NCBI GenBank assembly: GCA_020284085.1
Contig: JACEVL010000408.1
Location: 417,001 to 481,000, forward strand
Length of the DNA stretch: 64,000 nucleotides
Reading direction: 5' to 3'
DNA from: Aporrectodea caliginosa
Taxonomy: Eukaryota > Annelida > Clitellata > Crassiclitellata > Lumbricidae
In this document: positions 22,827-32,876 of the stretch, in pieces
How the letters are laid out: each line of letters starts with the position of its first letter
How positions within the stretch are numbered: position 1 is the stretch's first letter
Notes under the pieces: generated by a model
Seen by the model: only the letters and a program-made list of their open reading frames with translations
Databases searched by the model: none
What the model was told of the DNA's origin: nothing
Translations under genes and position numbers: made by a program

Positions 22827-24078
22827 CCTGGCCCTGTTTGCTCCTACATCGTCACCCGATAGGGTACGGTACCTAAGCAGACATTTACGGAGCGTGATAA
22901 GTTCAGCAAAAACGAATCCATCGGGAAGAACTCGTCAAAATAGATAAAGGAAATGCGGAAGTCAACGTGCAAATATTAGGCCTATAGGTCTATTTTAACC
23001 TATCACGCTGGCCTACAGACCCAAACGTAGGCCTAGGCCTAGGTAAACATAAAAAGAAAAGGAAAACTGAACCTTTAAGGGCAACAATAATATCAAATAT
23101 CAAGCCTGTCCTAAATACGACCTGCGAAGCTGCCCGACTTCGTGTAGCATAAGTGAAATGAATTATCGATTTTTTCAAATTAACCTTTAAAATCTTCGAT
23201 CCAAATTTCCTCGGCCGCGTGGCTTTAAGTCGATAAAAATCGCTTTCAAGCAGAATCTGAAAACTGAAACTCAAGTCCCTCAAAGCATCCGGCTCGCAAC
23301 AATATGAATTCGGATCGTCACCTGTTCACGAAATCTGCTTCAGTCGAATTCTTAATTAATCCAATTCTCAAGCATCCGTCAACAAAAGTTGCTTAACGTT
23401 TGTCGCCAAAAAGACGAATGAGACAAATAGTTGTAGGACACTGCTTTCTGTACCAACAGAATAGGCCTAGGCCTAGCTCTGACTAAACGCACGTTACACG
23501 TACCCTGCAGAGGTTAGACAAACAGCCCCAGTTATTGTCTATAGGCCTACTACTTGGCGAACATGTGACTGTTTGCCTGCACGCGATACGCCTAGCTTTC
23601 GGCTGCATAATCTGAGGAATTCCCAAAGCGCCTGCGTACGGCTAGATTCCCTGTCACAGGCCTAATTAGGCCTATTAGCTATTAATTAAGGTTCGTCACG
23701 TAACGAAAAAAAACCCGGCTGATTACATCCGTTATCGTGCGTGGGTGCATTTTTATATTTCTAATTATTTCTATTTTCTAATTATTTCTATATCCTGTGG
23801 AGATGAGTGAACTAGTACTTTCCCATTTCCACAGCAGACTTTTCAAGGACTTCTTGTCGCCCGAACGATAAAAATTGCGAACGAACTTGTCTCTATAGAG
23901 TCAAAAGTGGGAGGGACGGATTAGTTAATTGGGCCTTCATGTGGCCCATCTTGTTCGAGTGGTTAGATGTAGGCCCTACTTACCTCTTCAGTCTTCAACC
24001 TCCACCGAAATTCAGCTTGCTATAATTTTGCAATGCGAGAGATAAGGAAGGGGACATGTAAAATAAATAATAGGGTCT

Positions 24079-24165
24079 AACCCTTAACACCCGATAATTC
24101 AATCCCTGGCGCCAAGCCATTTAAGGTCAGGGATTGAATTATCGGGCATTCGGGGGTTAAGGGTT
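24079..24165. repeat. Hairpin with 19-bp perfect arms
   Basis: CCCGATAATTCAATCCCTG (24090-24108) and its exact complement (24128-24146) flank a 19-nt spacer. Outer arms AACCCTTAAC and GTTAAGGGTT extend the pairing, with an unpaired CATTCGGGG-like piece on the right side. Confidence 0.85.
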
Positions 24166-25155
24166 CAAACCTCCCAATTCATTTTTCAACCATCCAGCTA
24201 ATTTCTGAAAAATTACCTTGAGGGTTAGGCCTAAGTTAAACACCATCACAGCTTTCGATCAGGAGTTCAATGCATCTTAATTATTTGTTTATTAATAAAA
24301 CATAAATCATAATAACGGGTTCTGCACGCACAGATGCGCGCATATCAGACGTAGGCCTACGAATAGGCATAACTTTGTATTCTGACGGTGGTGTTAACGT
24401 ATGTGCATAGAAGCTGGCTTGTCCCGTTTTAAGTCAACGTGGTATTTCAATGGAAGACCAGCTATAATAGTAGCTGGTATGCGCATATTGCATTATAAGT
24501 GCACAATTCGGATAGTGCATATAGCCGACTAAGGTAGGTCTATAGGTATACAGGCCCGTAAAAAAGCCGCCCGTTAGCCATTGCTCTATGTATAGGGCCT
24601 ATCAGCGCCTCTTAATTGCATAGGTAGCATAGAACGTTCTGGCCGCCTATTATAGCCAGTTCGCCTGTGGATAGCAAACGACTGCTATCCAGTGGTCTGT
24701 CTTAACTGCGCTGTGGTCCGTATCGGCAGGCGACCTGTAGCACTGTTACAGTCGAAATTCCAGAGTGTGCATATCGTATCGTATAGGCCCAAGATTCCTC
24801 CACTAACATCTTGGTATAGGCCTACGAATGTAGCCACTGTTTAGTCACTGTCATTCACGCTGCTCCTGTAGCCTAATTTGCTTGACACTGAGTCTCGTTT
24901 CAGTAACTGTACGACTTTAACGTTTGCGGAGCGAACAGAGATGCTAAAACGTCTGAATGATTAATTACTGAAGGCATTATTGATTGTAGGCTCTGTTATT
25001 AAATGTAGGCCTAAACTCTCCTAACACCATGCAGTACATTAGTCAATTTTACGCAGTACATGTGAGCTTCTGTTACGTGCATAAGTCGGTTAAGTGCATA
25101 TATAGGTTCAAGGCAGTCCAGAAGTTATGAGCTTAAGCGGCGTTGACTGTATATA
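24166..25155. other. Non-coding, TAGGCCTA-containing
   Basis: No exon, terminal repeat or RNA gene was recognised. Confidence 0.35.
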
Positions 25156-25410
25156 CAGGGTGGCGCAAAATAAACCGGACTATTAGTTTTTTGCAATTGC
25201 ATCGCTTGAATAATCAAAGTAATTATCGCCTTAAAACTATCATTAGCAAAAGTTAACAGTTCCTATTACTGTGACGTCGTCCTACATCAAGGATTACTGC
25301 CAGACATTATAGCTCACTCTGGTCACAATTTCACTTTCCAGCAGGATGGAGCACCTGCTCATCGTTCACGAAAAACAGTTGCTTTTCTCACAAAAGCATA
25401 ATGTACACAC
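25156..25410 (+). mobile_element. Mariner/Tc1-like element, internally deleted remnant
   Basis: After a TA dinucleotide comes CAGGGTGGCGCAAAATAAAC, a mariner-type terminus. About 100 bp later the plus frame encodes NFTFQQDGAPAHRSRKTVAF, the D-containing block around the second catalytic Asp of the DDE transposase. Everything between is deleted, and the 3' half is replaced by a CATA array. Confidence 0.8.
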
Positions 25411-25439
25411 ACACCTACAACACAAACATACAAACAAGG

Positions 25440-25484
25440 AAGCAAATCAAACATACATACATACATACATGCATTACATATACA

Positions 25485-25515
<31 letters not shown>

Positions 25516-25780
25516 CATACATACATACATACATACATACATACATACATACATACATACATACATACCACATACGCACATACATACATACATACATACA
25601 TACATACATACATACATACATACATACATACATACACACATATGCACATACATACATACATACATACATACATACATACATGCATGCATGCATGCATGCA
25701 TACATACATACATACATACATACATACATACATACATACATACATACATACATACATACATACATACATACATACATAGA

Positions 25781-25811
<31 letters not shown>

Positions 25812-25912
25812 CATACATACATACATACATGCATACATACATACATACATACATACCTACATACATACATACATACATACATACATACATGTACATACAC
25901 ACATACATAGGC
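25440..25912. repeat. Long (ACAT)n microsatellite
   Basis: About 470 bp of ACAT units with islands of ACGC, ACAC and GCAT (25680-25700). All six-frame open frames here (Thr-Tyr-Ile-His or Met-Tyr-Val-Cys repeats) are artefacts. Confidence 0.97.
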
Positions 25913-26479
25913 CTATGCATAGCCAAAATTGAGGAATAGCTTTAAAGTCGTTTTTTTATTTGGGGTAGGCCTATATAATTCGGGGAAACGTGACTATACA
26001 ACAACACGAGGGCCTACTTAGAAAGAGATCTGTTGATCTATTTGTTGCCCACCTTCAACGGGGCAAAGGCTCAAAGGCTGAGGCAACAGTAATGGTTTTT
26101 CGGCAAAACAAATTGGTTGCTGATCACAGGCCTGTTTTTTACGTGCTATATATTGGGCATAGTTAAATAGGCCTATTAAACTTAGAAATCCGTTATTTAT
26201 AATCACTGCTCTGCTAATTAGCCAGTGATGCAGGTGCACATGTAGCGAGAGAGGATGGAATCCGCGCAGAATATTTTTAATTTGTGGATTTTGTGCCTCG
26301 AGCTTTTGAAAACTTAATGCGCCATCACAATTTTATGTAAGCCTACATAGCCTCTTTCAAGAACGTCACAAAAGCCCCTAATTATTTTTTTATAATTATG
26401 ATGTAATGTAATGTAATGCTCCGAAATTTCTCAGTGCCACACAAAAGCCACGCCAGGCCCTCAGGGAGACCAGCTGATT

Positions 26480-26625
26480 CACCGGCGCAATAACAGATCA
26501 AATCCGCTATAGCCATGTTGTTTGTTCGTTCCGGTGCCAGGTCAGAATCCGGGGAGGTCAAGTCGAGGAGACGGCATATAAATTACGGTGCTATACGGTG
26601 GTAATCGGTCGCCAATCATCGTCGA
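26480..26625 (+). repeat. Interspersed repeat, copy 2
   Basis: Same phrases as 15820-15965: GCCATGTTGTTTGTTCG, GGTGCCAGGTCAGAATC, GGAGGTCAAG and GGTGGTAATCGG. It lies at the 3' side of the minus-strand LINE below, so it could be that LINE's 3' region. Confidence 0.5.
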
Positions 26626-26689
26626 TATGACGGCGTCGTTAAATAAACGTGGTAATCGGTGGTGATGCATGGTGGTCGTGTGATGGCGC

Positions 26690-27863
26690 AGGAATAGAAT
26701 TAATCAGGGTAGAATAGCTTAGGCCTAATTGAAGAGTTTGGTATTCAGTCGTGAGTGGAAAGCAGCAGAGGAGTTTGCAAGCGGAGGATAGGTTAAAATC
26801 CGTTAAATTAACAGACGAGATACGATGCTGAGCAAACTGTGGAGATCTATATAGGGAGTTCATTCCAAAGAGCTGGTACTGTCGACACAGGGAACGGTTG
26901 CAGACTTTCAGAGAGGAGACTGAAGGCCAACTGGCCGAGGTAGAGAAAGATATGATGATGAGCGAGGTCGACTCGGCCTCTCATCTGCCAGATGGCGTTG
27001 GTAAAATGAGCACTATAGGACGTGATGGGCTCCTTGCGTGGCTGCCAAACAGTTAAATTCAACTCCTGTACGTAATAACTTGCGATCATCCGTTCATACT
27101 ATGAATAATTGTAATCATACTGCGGTGAGTCAGTTTGAAACAATAAAAATGAAGATTATTAATTATTATTAGAAGACCTGGGCGGTTGGATGGCGAACAG
27201 CTGTCGAATGTTGGAGGGTTGAGAAGTTTGAAGGGCGCTGCAGGTAATTAAGAGATACAATTTTGTAGTGGACAGGCAGAGGGATTTAGTTATATGAGAA
27301 GGGAGGTTATGTGGGGGTGTAGGCCTACTGTTTCGGCGTTCTGGTTACGGCGCGGACTGCTTGCAGGAGTTTTATTTGAGAAGAGTCGACATCGTAAAAA
27401 AGGGAGTTACAGTAGTCGAGTTTGGAATGAACAATAATTGAGGTTGCTATTGTGCAAGCGGTCTTGGTCGTGTAGGCCTAATCAAGTACGATACTGGCCG
27501 CAATCGACGAAGGTCACGAATGTGCATATAGCAGATACGCTCGAGATATATGTGGATGCACTGGATGGTGTGGTCGGCAAAGGTAGGTTTTCTTTTATCT
27601 AAGATGATTCCAAGATTGCGAACAGAGGAAGACTATAAGGCAAGGGAGAAGTGAGATCTGTTGGAAACAGGTCGGAAGGATAGGTTAGGTTGCCTATTTG
27701 CTCGCGGAGGCCAATGTTGAGGAAATAATTCTGTTTTGAAGGGTTTAGGCATAGCAGGTTGGCTGTAATCCAGGTTGATAACTGCGTGCTGTGTGATGGT
27801 GTCTGATCTGCCCCTCCTAAGCACATACTTTAACTGTACTCTCTCTGTTCTACCTTTATCCAT
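26690..27863 (-). mobile_element. L2/CR1-like LINE, reverse transcriptase C-terminal half
   Basis: Minus-strand frames with breaks encode STQLSTWITANLLCLNPSKQ, then HIRDLRRLRP, IVHSKLDYCNSLFYDV and VPALWNELP. These are the ordered motifs after the YADD block of L2/CR1 reverse transcriptases. The YADD itself is absent. At least three frameshifts or stops. Confidence 0.75.
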
Positions 27864-28488
27864 AGGTAACTTGACTATGGTAGTACATGTACGTGGCTGT
27901 CAATTCACATTAACACAGACATAAACTGTCTGTCTGTCTGTCTGTCTGTCTCTCACGTGCGACTACACACACGCGCGCGCACTCGTGCACCCCCCCCCTC
28001 CACACGCGCACATAATAGTCACACCTGCACGGCTATCTAATTAAATATATGCTATAGGCTTACGTCTTACCACCTGTTCGGCCAAGCATATTATGCGCAC
28101 TCCCTGTATTATAGCTACACGTATTAAACACAGACCTAATACAGTACGTAGGCCTAATAACTGTTCTAAATCAAACGACATTCAGACAGGAATATTTATT
28201 AAACTGATCAATATAATGCCAACTCCAAATCAATATGTCACTGCTCACATGAAACACGTTCAAACGGCGTGACGTAGATGATTTAGTCATTTAGTGTATC
28301 TGGATGGGAGTGCATGAGGGGAGAAAGACATGAACATTTGTGTAGGCCTATCAACGGCATAGAGGTGATCGACAGAGGATTAAGAAAATTAATCAGTCCG
28401 CTCAGTGGGAGGGGTGAGTGTAAAGAATGAATAAACCGTCGAGTCACCGAGAACAGATCGATCTTTAACTCCGCCACTGATCGTACTC

Positions 28489-28565
28489 TGTCAGTGCCAG
28501 TCCCAAGCATGGATAAAGGAGGAGGGCGACGCTAATGATCTGTGTTATCACACAGTGTCGTTAAA
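28489..28565 (+). repeat. Interspersed repeat, copy 2
   Basis: GTCAGTGCCAGTCCCAAGCA, GGATAAAGGAGGAGGGCGAC and CACAGTGTCGTTAAAC match 8331-8405. Confidence 0.55.
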
Positions 28566-28828
28566 CTGAAACTAGGCCTACTAGATCGATCTTTGCGGTG
28601 CTTTTTGCAATCCTTTCGCTAAACATAAATTGTTTAAGAGCAGTTTTGTTAATCGATGCATCAATTTAGACCCTATAGTTATAGCCTACTTAGGCCTATA
28701 GTTGTGCATGTGTAACTTTATATGCTCATCTGCTACTGTTTAACTTATGTTAAAAATGTATGTAGGCCTAATCGTTGTAGGCCTATGCATATAATTATAA
28801 TGCATGTGCTGTGCTTGCTTGTCAGATG

Positions 28829-28910
28829 CTAATAAGGGCGCGGTCAGTGCACATAAGGGCGCGGTCAGTGCACATAAGGGCGCGGTCACATAATGCGCGC
28901 CCTTATCGAT
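28829..28910. repeat. 21-bp tandem repeat, three units, with inverted half
   Basis: ATAAGGGCGCGGTCAGTGCAC occurs twice in full, with a third partial unit, followed by the inverted GCGCGCCCTTATCG. Confidence 0.85.
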
Positions 28911-29384
28911 GTAAACCTTTTGAGACAAATTCTCTTCTACCAAAGCTACAATCGAGGTTCACAAAGTTTCAATCCACTAAGTCCTTTCGAGCACGCATCC
29001 TGGCTGACAGTCTTTGGGACTGTTGAGTGGGGACATAATTTACGTGATCCTCCTCGCCCTTCTAGATGTGAGTGCCGACTTTGGCACTGTTGATACCATG
29101 TGCACACTGTTCTCTTAGGCCTAGAGCTTCTTTAAAACTATGTTTTGGTGTCTTAGTCCATGCTCTCTCTTGGTTTACGTTTCTAGGGAATCTAGGCTAC
29201 CTCTCTGGACCTATATATACTCATATGTTGTGGTTAATTGTGACAAGCCACAACAGGCCGCTTGTGGTTCCACACGGTCTGACTGGTCCACGGTCTCTCT
29301 TAATTGGTCTCCCACAGAATGCAATAGACTGTTGACTACTTTATTCTACAGTTTAATCTGTATACAAAGACTAATAGGCCTATA

Positions 29385-29385
<1 letters not shown>

Positions 29386-29458
<73 letters not shown>

Positions 29459-29512
29459 AAAAATAATAATAATAATTATAATAATAAAAATAATAATAAT
29501 AATAGGCCTACT
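29386..29512. repeat. (GAT)n and (AAT)n microsatellite
   Basis: About 24 GAT units, then AAT/AAAT units. Together they form the 3' tail of the minus-strand element whose hairpin lies at 29520-29575. Confidence 0.9.
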
Positions 29513-29600
29513 ATGATTTGTATAGCGCCGTAGCTCAGTCGAGGCCAAAGAAAAAGGCGCTGTATATGAGTTCAAAAAGTTAATGGCAGTCATAGGCTAA
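29513..29600 (-). mobile_element. LINE/SINE 3' hairpin, minus strand
   Basis: On the minus strand: CAGCGCCTTTTTC, a loop, TACGGCGCTATACAAATC, then the AAT/GAT arrays. Same architecture as the other tails in the window. Confidence 0.6.
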
Positions 29601-31199
29601 TTATGATTGTTTAAAAAGATAAGTCTTGGGCATCAGGGCTGGGAAATGTCTCCAGAGATGGTGCTTTCTTCACATGGTCGGGATAGTTCTGTCTGAACTC
29701 TGCATGTGATTGTACTTTCGGTCCTTGACAAGGCTGTCCAGGCCTGGTTAGGTTAAAACAGAGCTCGTCGACGCCTATATATATATAAACCCCTATAATA
29801 GGCCTACTATTTCGCACACTTCGGGCTTGATATTCTTTTTGCTGGACTAGCAAGCGATTCAAAGCGATATGTTTTTCTGACGATCGGCGGCAGAACTGGG
29901 CCATACACTGTATACGCCTATGGGCGTAATTTTTGTGCATTTTTATAGTACCATGGATGGCGGTCTTGACGTGGTGAAACAAAGAGGTCAAGCCGATCAG
30001 AGGATCGAAGAGGACGCAGCGAAGTGGCAGAGAGAGGGCGAAGAATGAGAAAGGCTCTTGCTGAGATAAGTGCTTTATAAATGACCAAATGCAATGCAAG
30101 ACAATACGTACCTTGTTGCTAGGTCAACTGCAGTGGTCTGCCGGGAGCATAGGCCTAGGCTATTGTTATAGGCTACCCAAATCCCAATGGGCAGGCTACA
30201 CTGCAGCATCGTAAAATTATTTATAGGCCTAACATAATTATTTTGGCCATGTTTTCATCGCTCATCCAACTTCTAGTTTACAATAACATACATTCGTGAA
30301 CTGCTGTAGGCCTACCTATTATAATTGGGATGTGGGTAGCTATAGGCCTATAGGCCTAGGAATCTATGTTATTGTGTATACTACAGGGCCTATGTCCTTG
30401 GGTATAGGCCTGCGTATACGCGGCCGGGATCGATCGATCGCTTCTGTCCATAGAAAGTTTGACCGGATGTAAATTATGTAATATAGGCCTAATGTAATTA
30501 GCAACTTCTATTGCGCCGCACATAATATAATGCACAAGGCATCAACTGACGGCACACCAAAATCAAGCCGTCGCCTAATCAGGTCAGCATTCAGAAGCAT
30601 TCATCCAGGATGACTGCATGCATGAGCGTCGCTGAGGATTCATTCGGTAGATGGTTTGGAAGAAGTCGTTTGATTAAGACAGCTGGGCAACATATAGGCT
30701 AGGCCTATAATAGTATTTATAGTCTATAGCCCTATATCATTCTCGAAGCTGAACGTCGGTTTTCAGGCGATCATATATTTCTAGAATCATGTAGGCTACT
30801 AGACCTATTTGCACCTGCCTATGCAGGATTTCTCACTTCACATGATATTGCACGTAGGCCTATTAATGCAGCTCTGAAAAAGGATCGCAAATTGCTCGAT
30901 CAGACAGGAAGCGCTTCCAGAAATCGCAGTTCCTCAGCCACTGCATTCACAAGCTCTAATTGCCATCCCTTCGCGAAGACAAGCAATAGGCTATAATATA
31001 TAATATAGGCCTACTAACTTCGCCAGCCTTTCATGCTGCGTATTGTTAGGCCTAAATATAAACTGTTTAAACGTAGCTTAATTTGTTAATCGATTATCTT
31101 TAGTTATATTTAGTTTGTGCATGCGTGACTTTATAATCTGCATGCTCATGTTCTAATAGTTTATTTCAATTAATATTACAATAGCCTACTCGTTTCCCG
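29601..31199. other. Non-coding, TAGGCCTA-dense stretch
   Basis: Several TAGGCCTA clusters. The 162-codon minus frame at 29611-30099 has no recognisable protein, and its end resembles decayed LINE tail sequence. No host gene is supported. Confidence 0.35.
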
Positions 31200-31430
31200 T
31201 AAAGCCCCGGGTTTAACTCATGCCTTCATTCCCTAGGTGGCAGCAAAGTAGGATGAGCTTGCGCCTTGCATGGCTGCAACTTTGTTGATTTATATCTTCT
31301 GTAATTTGTGTTCTTGTGAATTGTTTAATCGTCAAAACATGACTGTATGCATGTTCAGCGCAGTGCTTTTGTCAGGCGCGTCATTAAAGAATAAACTATA
31401 ATAATAATATTATTATTATCTACTCAGTTT
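31200..31430 (+). mobile_element. SINE-like repeat, copy 1
   Basis: TTTAACTCATGCCTTCATTC, CCTAGGTGGCAGCAAAGTA, GCGCCTTGCATGGCTGCAAC and TTCTTGTGAATTGTTTAATC, ending CAGCGCAGTG..GTCAGGCGCG and (AAT)n. It matches 61765-62005 along its length. Confidence 0.75.
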
Positions 31431-31694
31431 CTATACTCTCTCACTGTTATGCTTTACACAGATTCTTACTTATTAATTACTATAACAGAATTATTACTGT
31501 CGCCATGATTGTGAACTTGATTTCACTGAGTATAGGCCTACAATGTACATACTGCAGCTTCCATTGCAACTTGACGATATAAAATAATTTAGCAACCTAA
31601 ACTACGGGTTTACCGGTACCCATAATTAGGCCTATTGCATCTCGAGTTTCTCGACTAAAATAAATTTTATTTGACTTGATTTGATTTGAATATT

Positions 31695-31775
31695 ATTATT
31701 AATCTTAATATAATTAATCTTAAAGTCGCTGGGGAATCATGTTTACCTCGAGGCATAAAAAATAATAATAATAAT
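31695..31775 (+). mobile_element. Retroelement 3' end fragment
   Basis: CTGGGGAATCATGTTTACCT, CGAGGCATAAAAAATAATAA. Same tail as the copy ending at 32220, so two truncated copies lie head to tail. Confidence 0.6.
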
Positions 31776-31789
31776 AATACACACTGGCC

Positions 31790-32222
31790 GTCTCTTACCT
31801 ACCGCGAGTACTTCTCGGACAGCCGGGGCTGCCGCAGAGATGGCGGCTGCTCGAAAAAATGCTAAGTACATCGGATCCAGCTCGCAGCCGTCTATCACTT
31901 TGTCCCTCTGGCCTTTGAAACCATGGGCCCGGTGAGTTCTGAAGGCTTGGCCTTTATATCATCATTGGGACAGAACCTCAGCACGATATCCGGAGATGCA
32001 CGCGAAACCTCCTACCTATTTCAGCGCATATCTGTAATGATCCAGCGGTTCAATGCGGTTGCTTTCCGCGGTACTTTTGCCACACTGGACCTTAACGACG
32101 ATTAGGTGCCGTTCCAGACGAATTTTATTGTTCTTAATTAATATTAAGTCCCTGGGGGATCATATATACCTCGGGGCATAAAAAAAATAATAAAATAATA
32201 ATAATAATAATTATTATTATTA
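31790..32222 (+). mobile_element. Non-LTR retroelement, C-terminal coding end and tail
   Basis: The plus frame encodes YHFVPLAFETMGPVSSEGLA, FQRISVMIQRFNAVAFRGTF and LDLNDD-stop, the conserved end found in many invertebrate LINE-like polyproteins. One frameshift lies near 31865. The 3' end is CCCTGGGGGATCATATATAC plus (AAT)n. It stops about 160 bp before the methyltransferase start codon. Confidence 0.65.
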
Positions 32223-32378
32223 TTAGAAATATTATTAGACAATGTAATGCACGTGAGCTTCCAGATGTCAACGAAGGCTACTTGCTTGCTTGCTTACTTA
32301 CTTATCTGTGCCGGGAGACGTATCCATTAGAGTTCTGTGCTAAACTTGTTTAATGGTTTCGTTATCTGCTGAATTCTG

Positions 32379-32876
32379 ATGATGGCCGCTCTTTTTAGAG
32401 GCACAGCCCACGCCAAAATATATCAGAAATATCGTTTAGTATATCCGGCCTCTGTCTACAGCGTCATACTGAAATATTTGGCCGATGGACTTGACCAACC
32501 TTCTGGTCAAAGGACGACGAAATTTGGGGCGGCCTTGGACATAGGCTGCGGTACGGGAATCAGTACCCTCCCTCTGTGCGACCATTTCAGTTCTGTGATT
32601 GGGGTGGATGTCAGCGAAGCCCAGCTCGTAGAGGCCCGCAAAGCCAGTTCTGGGTATGCGAACGTGACCTACCGTGTGGGTTTGGCCCACGAGCTGGCCT
32701 TCCAGAAGGGTGGCTCTGTCGACCTCATAACAATTGCCCAGGCCATGCACTGGGTGGATACGGGAAAGTTCTACCGTGAATGCCACAGGTTGCTTCGACC
32801 TGGAGGAGTGCTGGCTGTCTACGGATATGGACTTCCACGGCCGAAAAATCCAGACGTACACGACCTTCTTATGCAT
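32379..32876 (+). CDS. Methyltransferase exon 1
   Basis: Holds the SAM-binding Rossmann core. Donor ATGCAT|GTATGT, phase 0. Of the two adjacent ATGs the first is used here; the second would be equally plausible. Confidence 0.88.

Larger units (their letters stand above)
22630..31650. repeat. TAGGCCTA-rich gene-free block
   Basis: About 40 copies of AGGCCTA, mostly as TAGGCCTA or TATAGGCCTA, occur in 9 kb, often clustered (23020-23045, 30340-30360). I saw none from 43.5 to 61.2 kb. No host exon was recognised in the block. Confidence 0.7.

Noticed and set aside
25346..25939. Open frames of up to 197 codons
   Set aside because: They translate (ACAT)n as Thr-Tyr-Ile-His or Met-Tyr-Val-Cys on both strands, so they are microsatellite artefacts. 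The same holds at 11056-11331 and 17579-17841.
29611..30099. 162-codon minus frame
   Set aside because: No motif, no splice context, and it crosses simple repeats and LINE-tail-like sequence.
30131..30203. CAGTGGTCTGCC..GGCAGGCTACACTG as a small hAT element
   Set aside because: The ends are loosely inverted, but the flanks (GTCAACTG and CAGCATCG) do not match.
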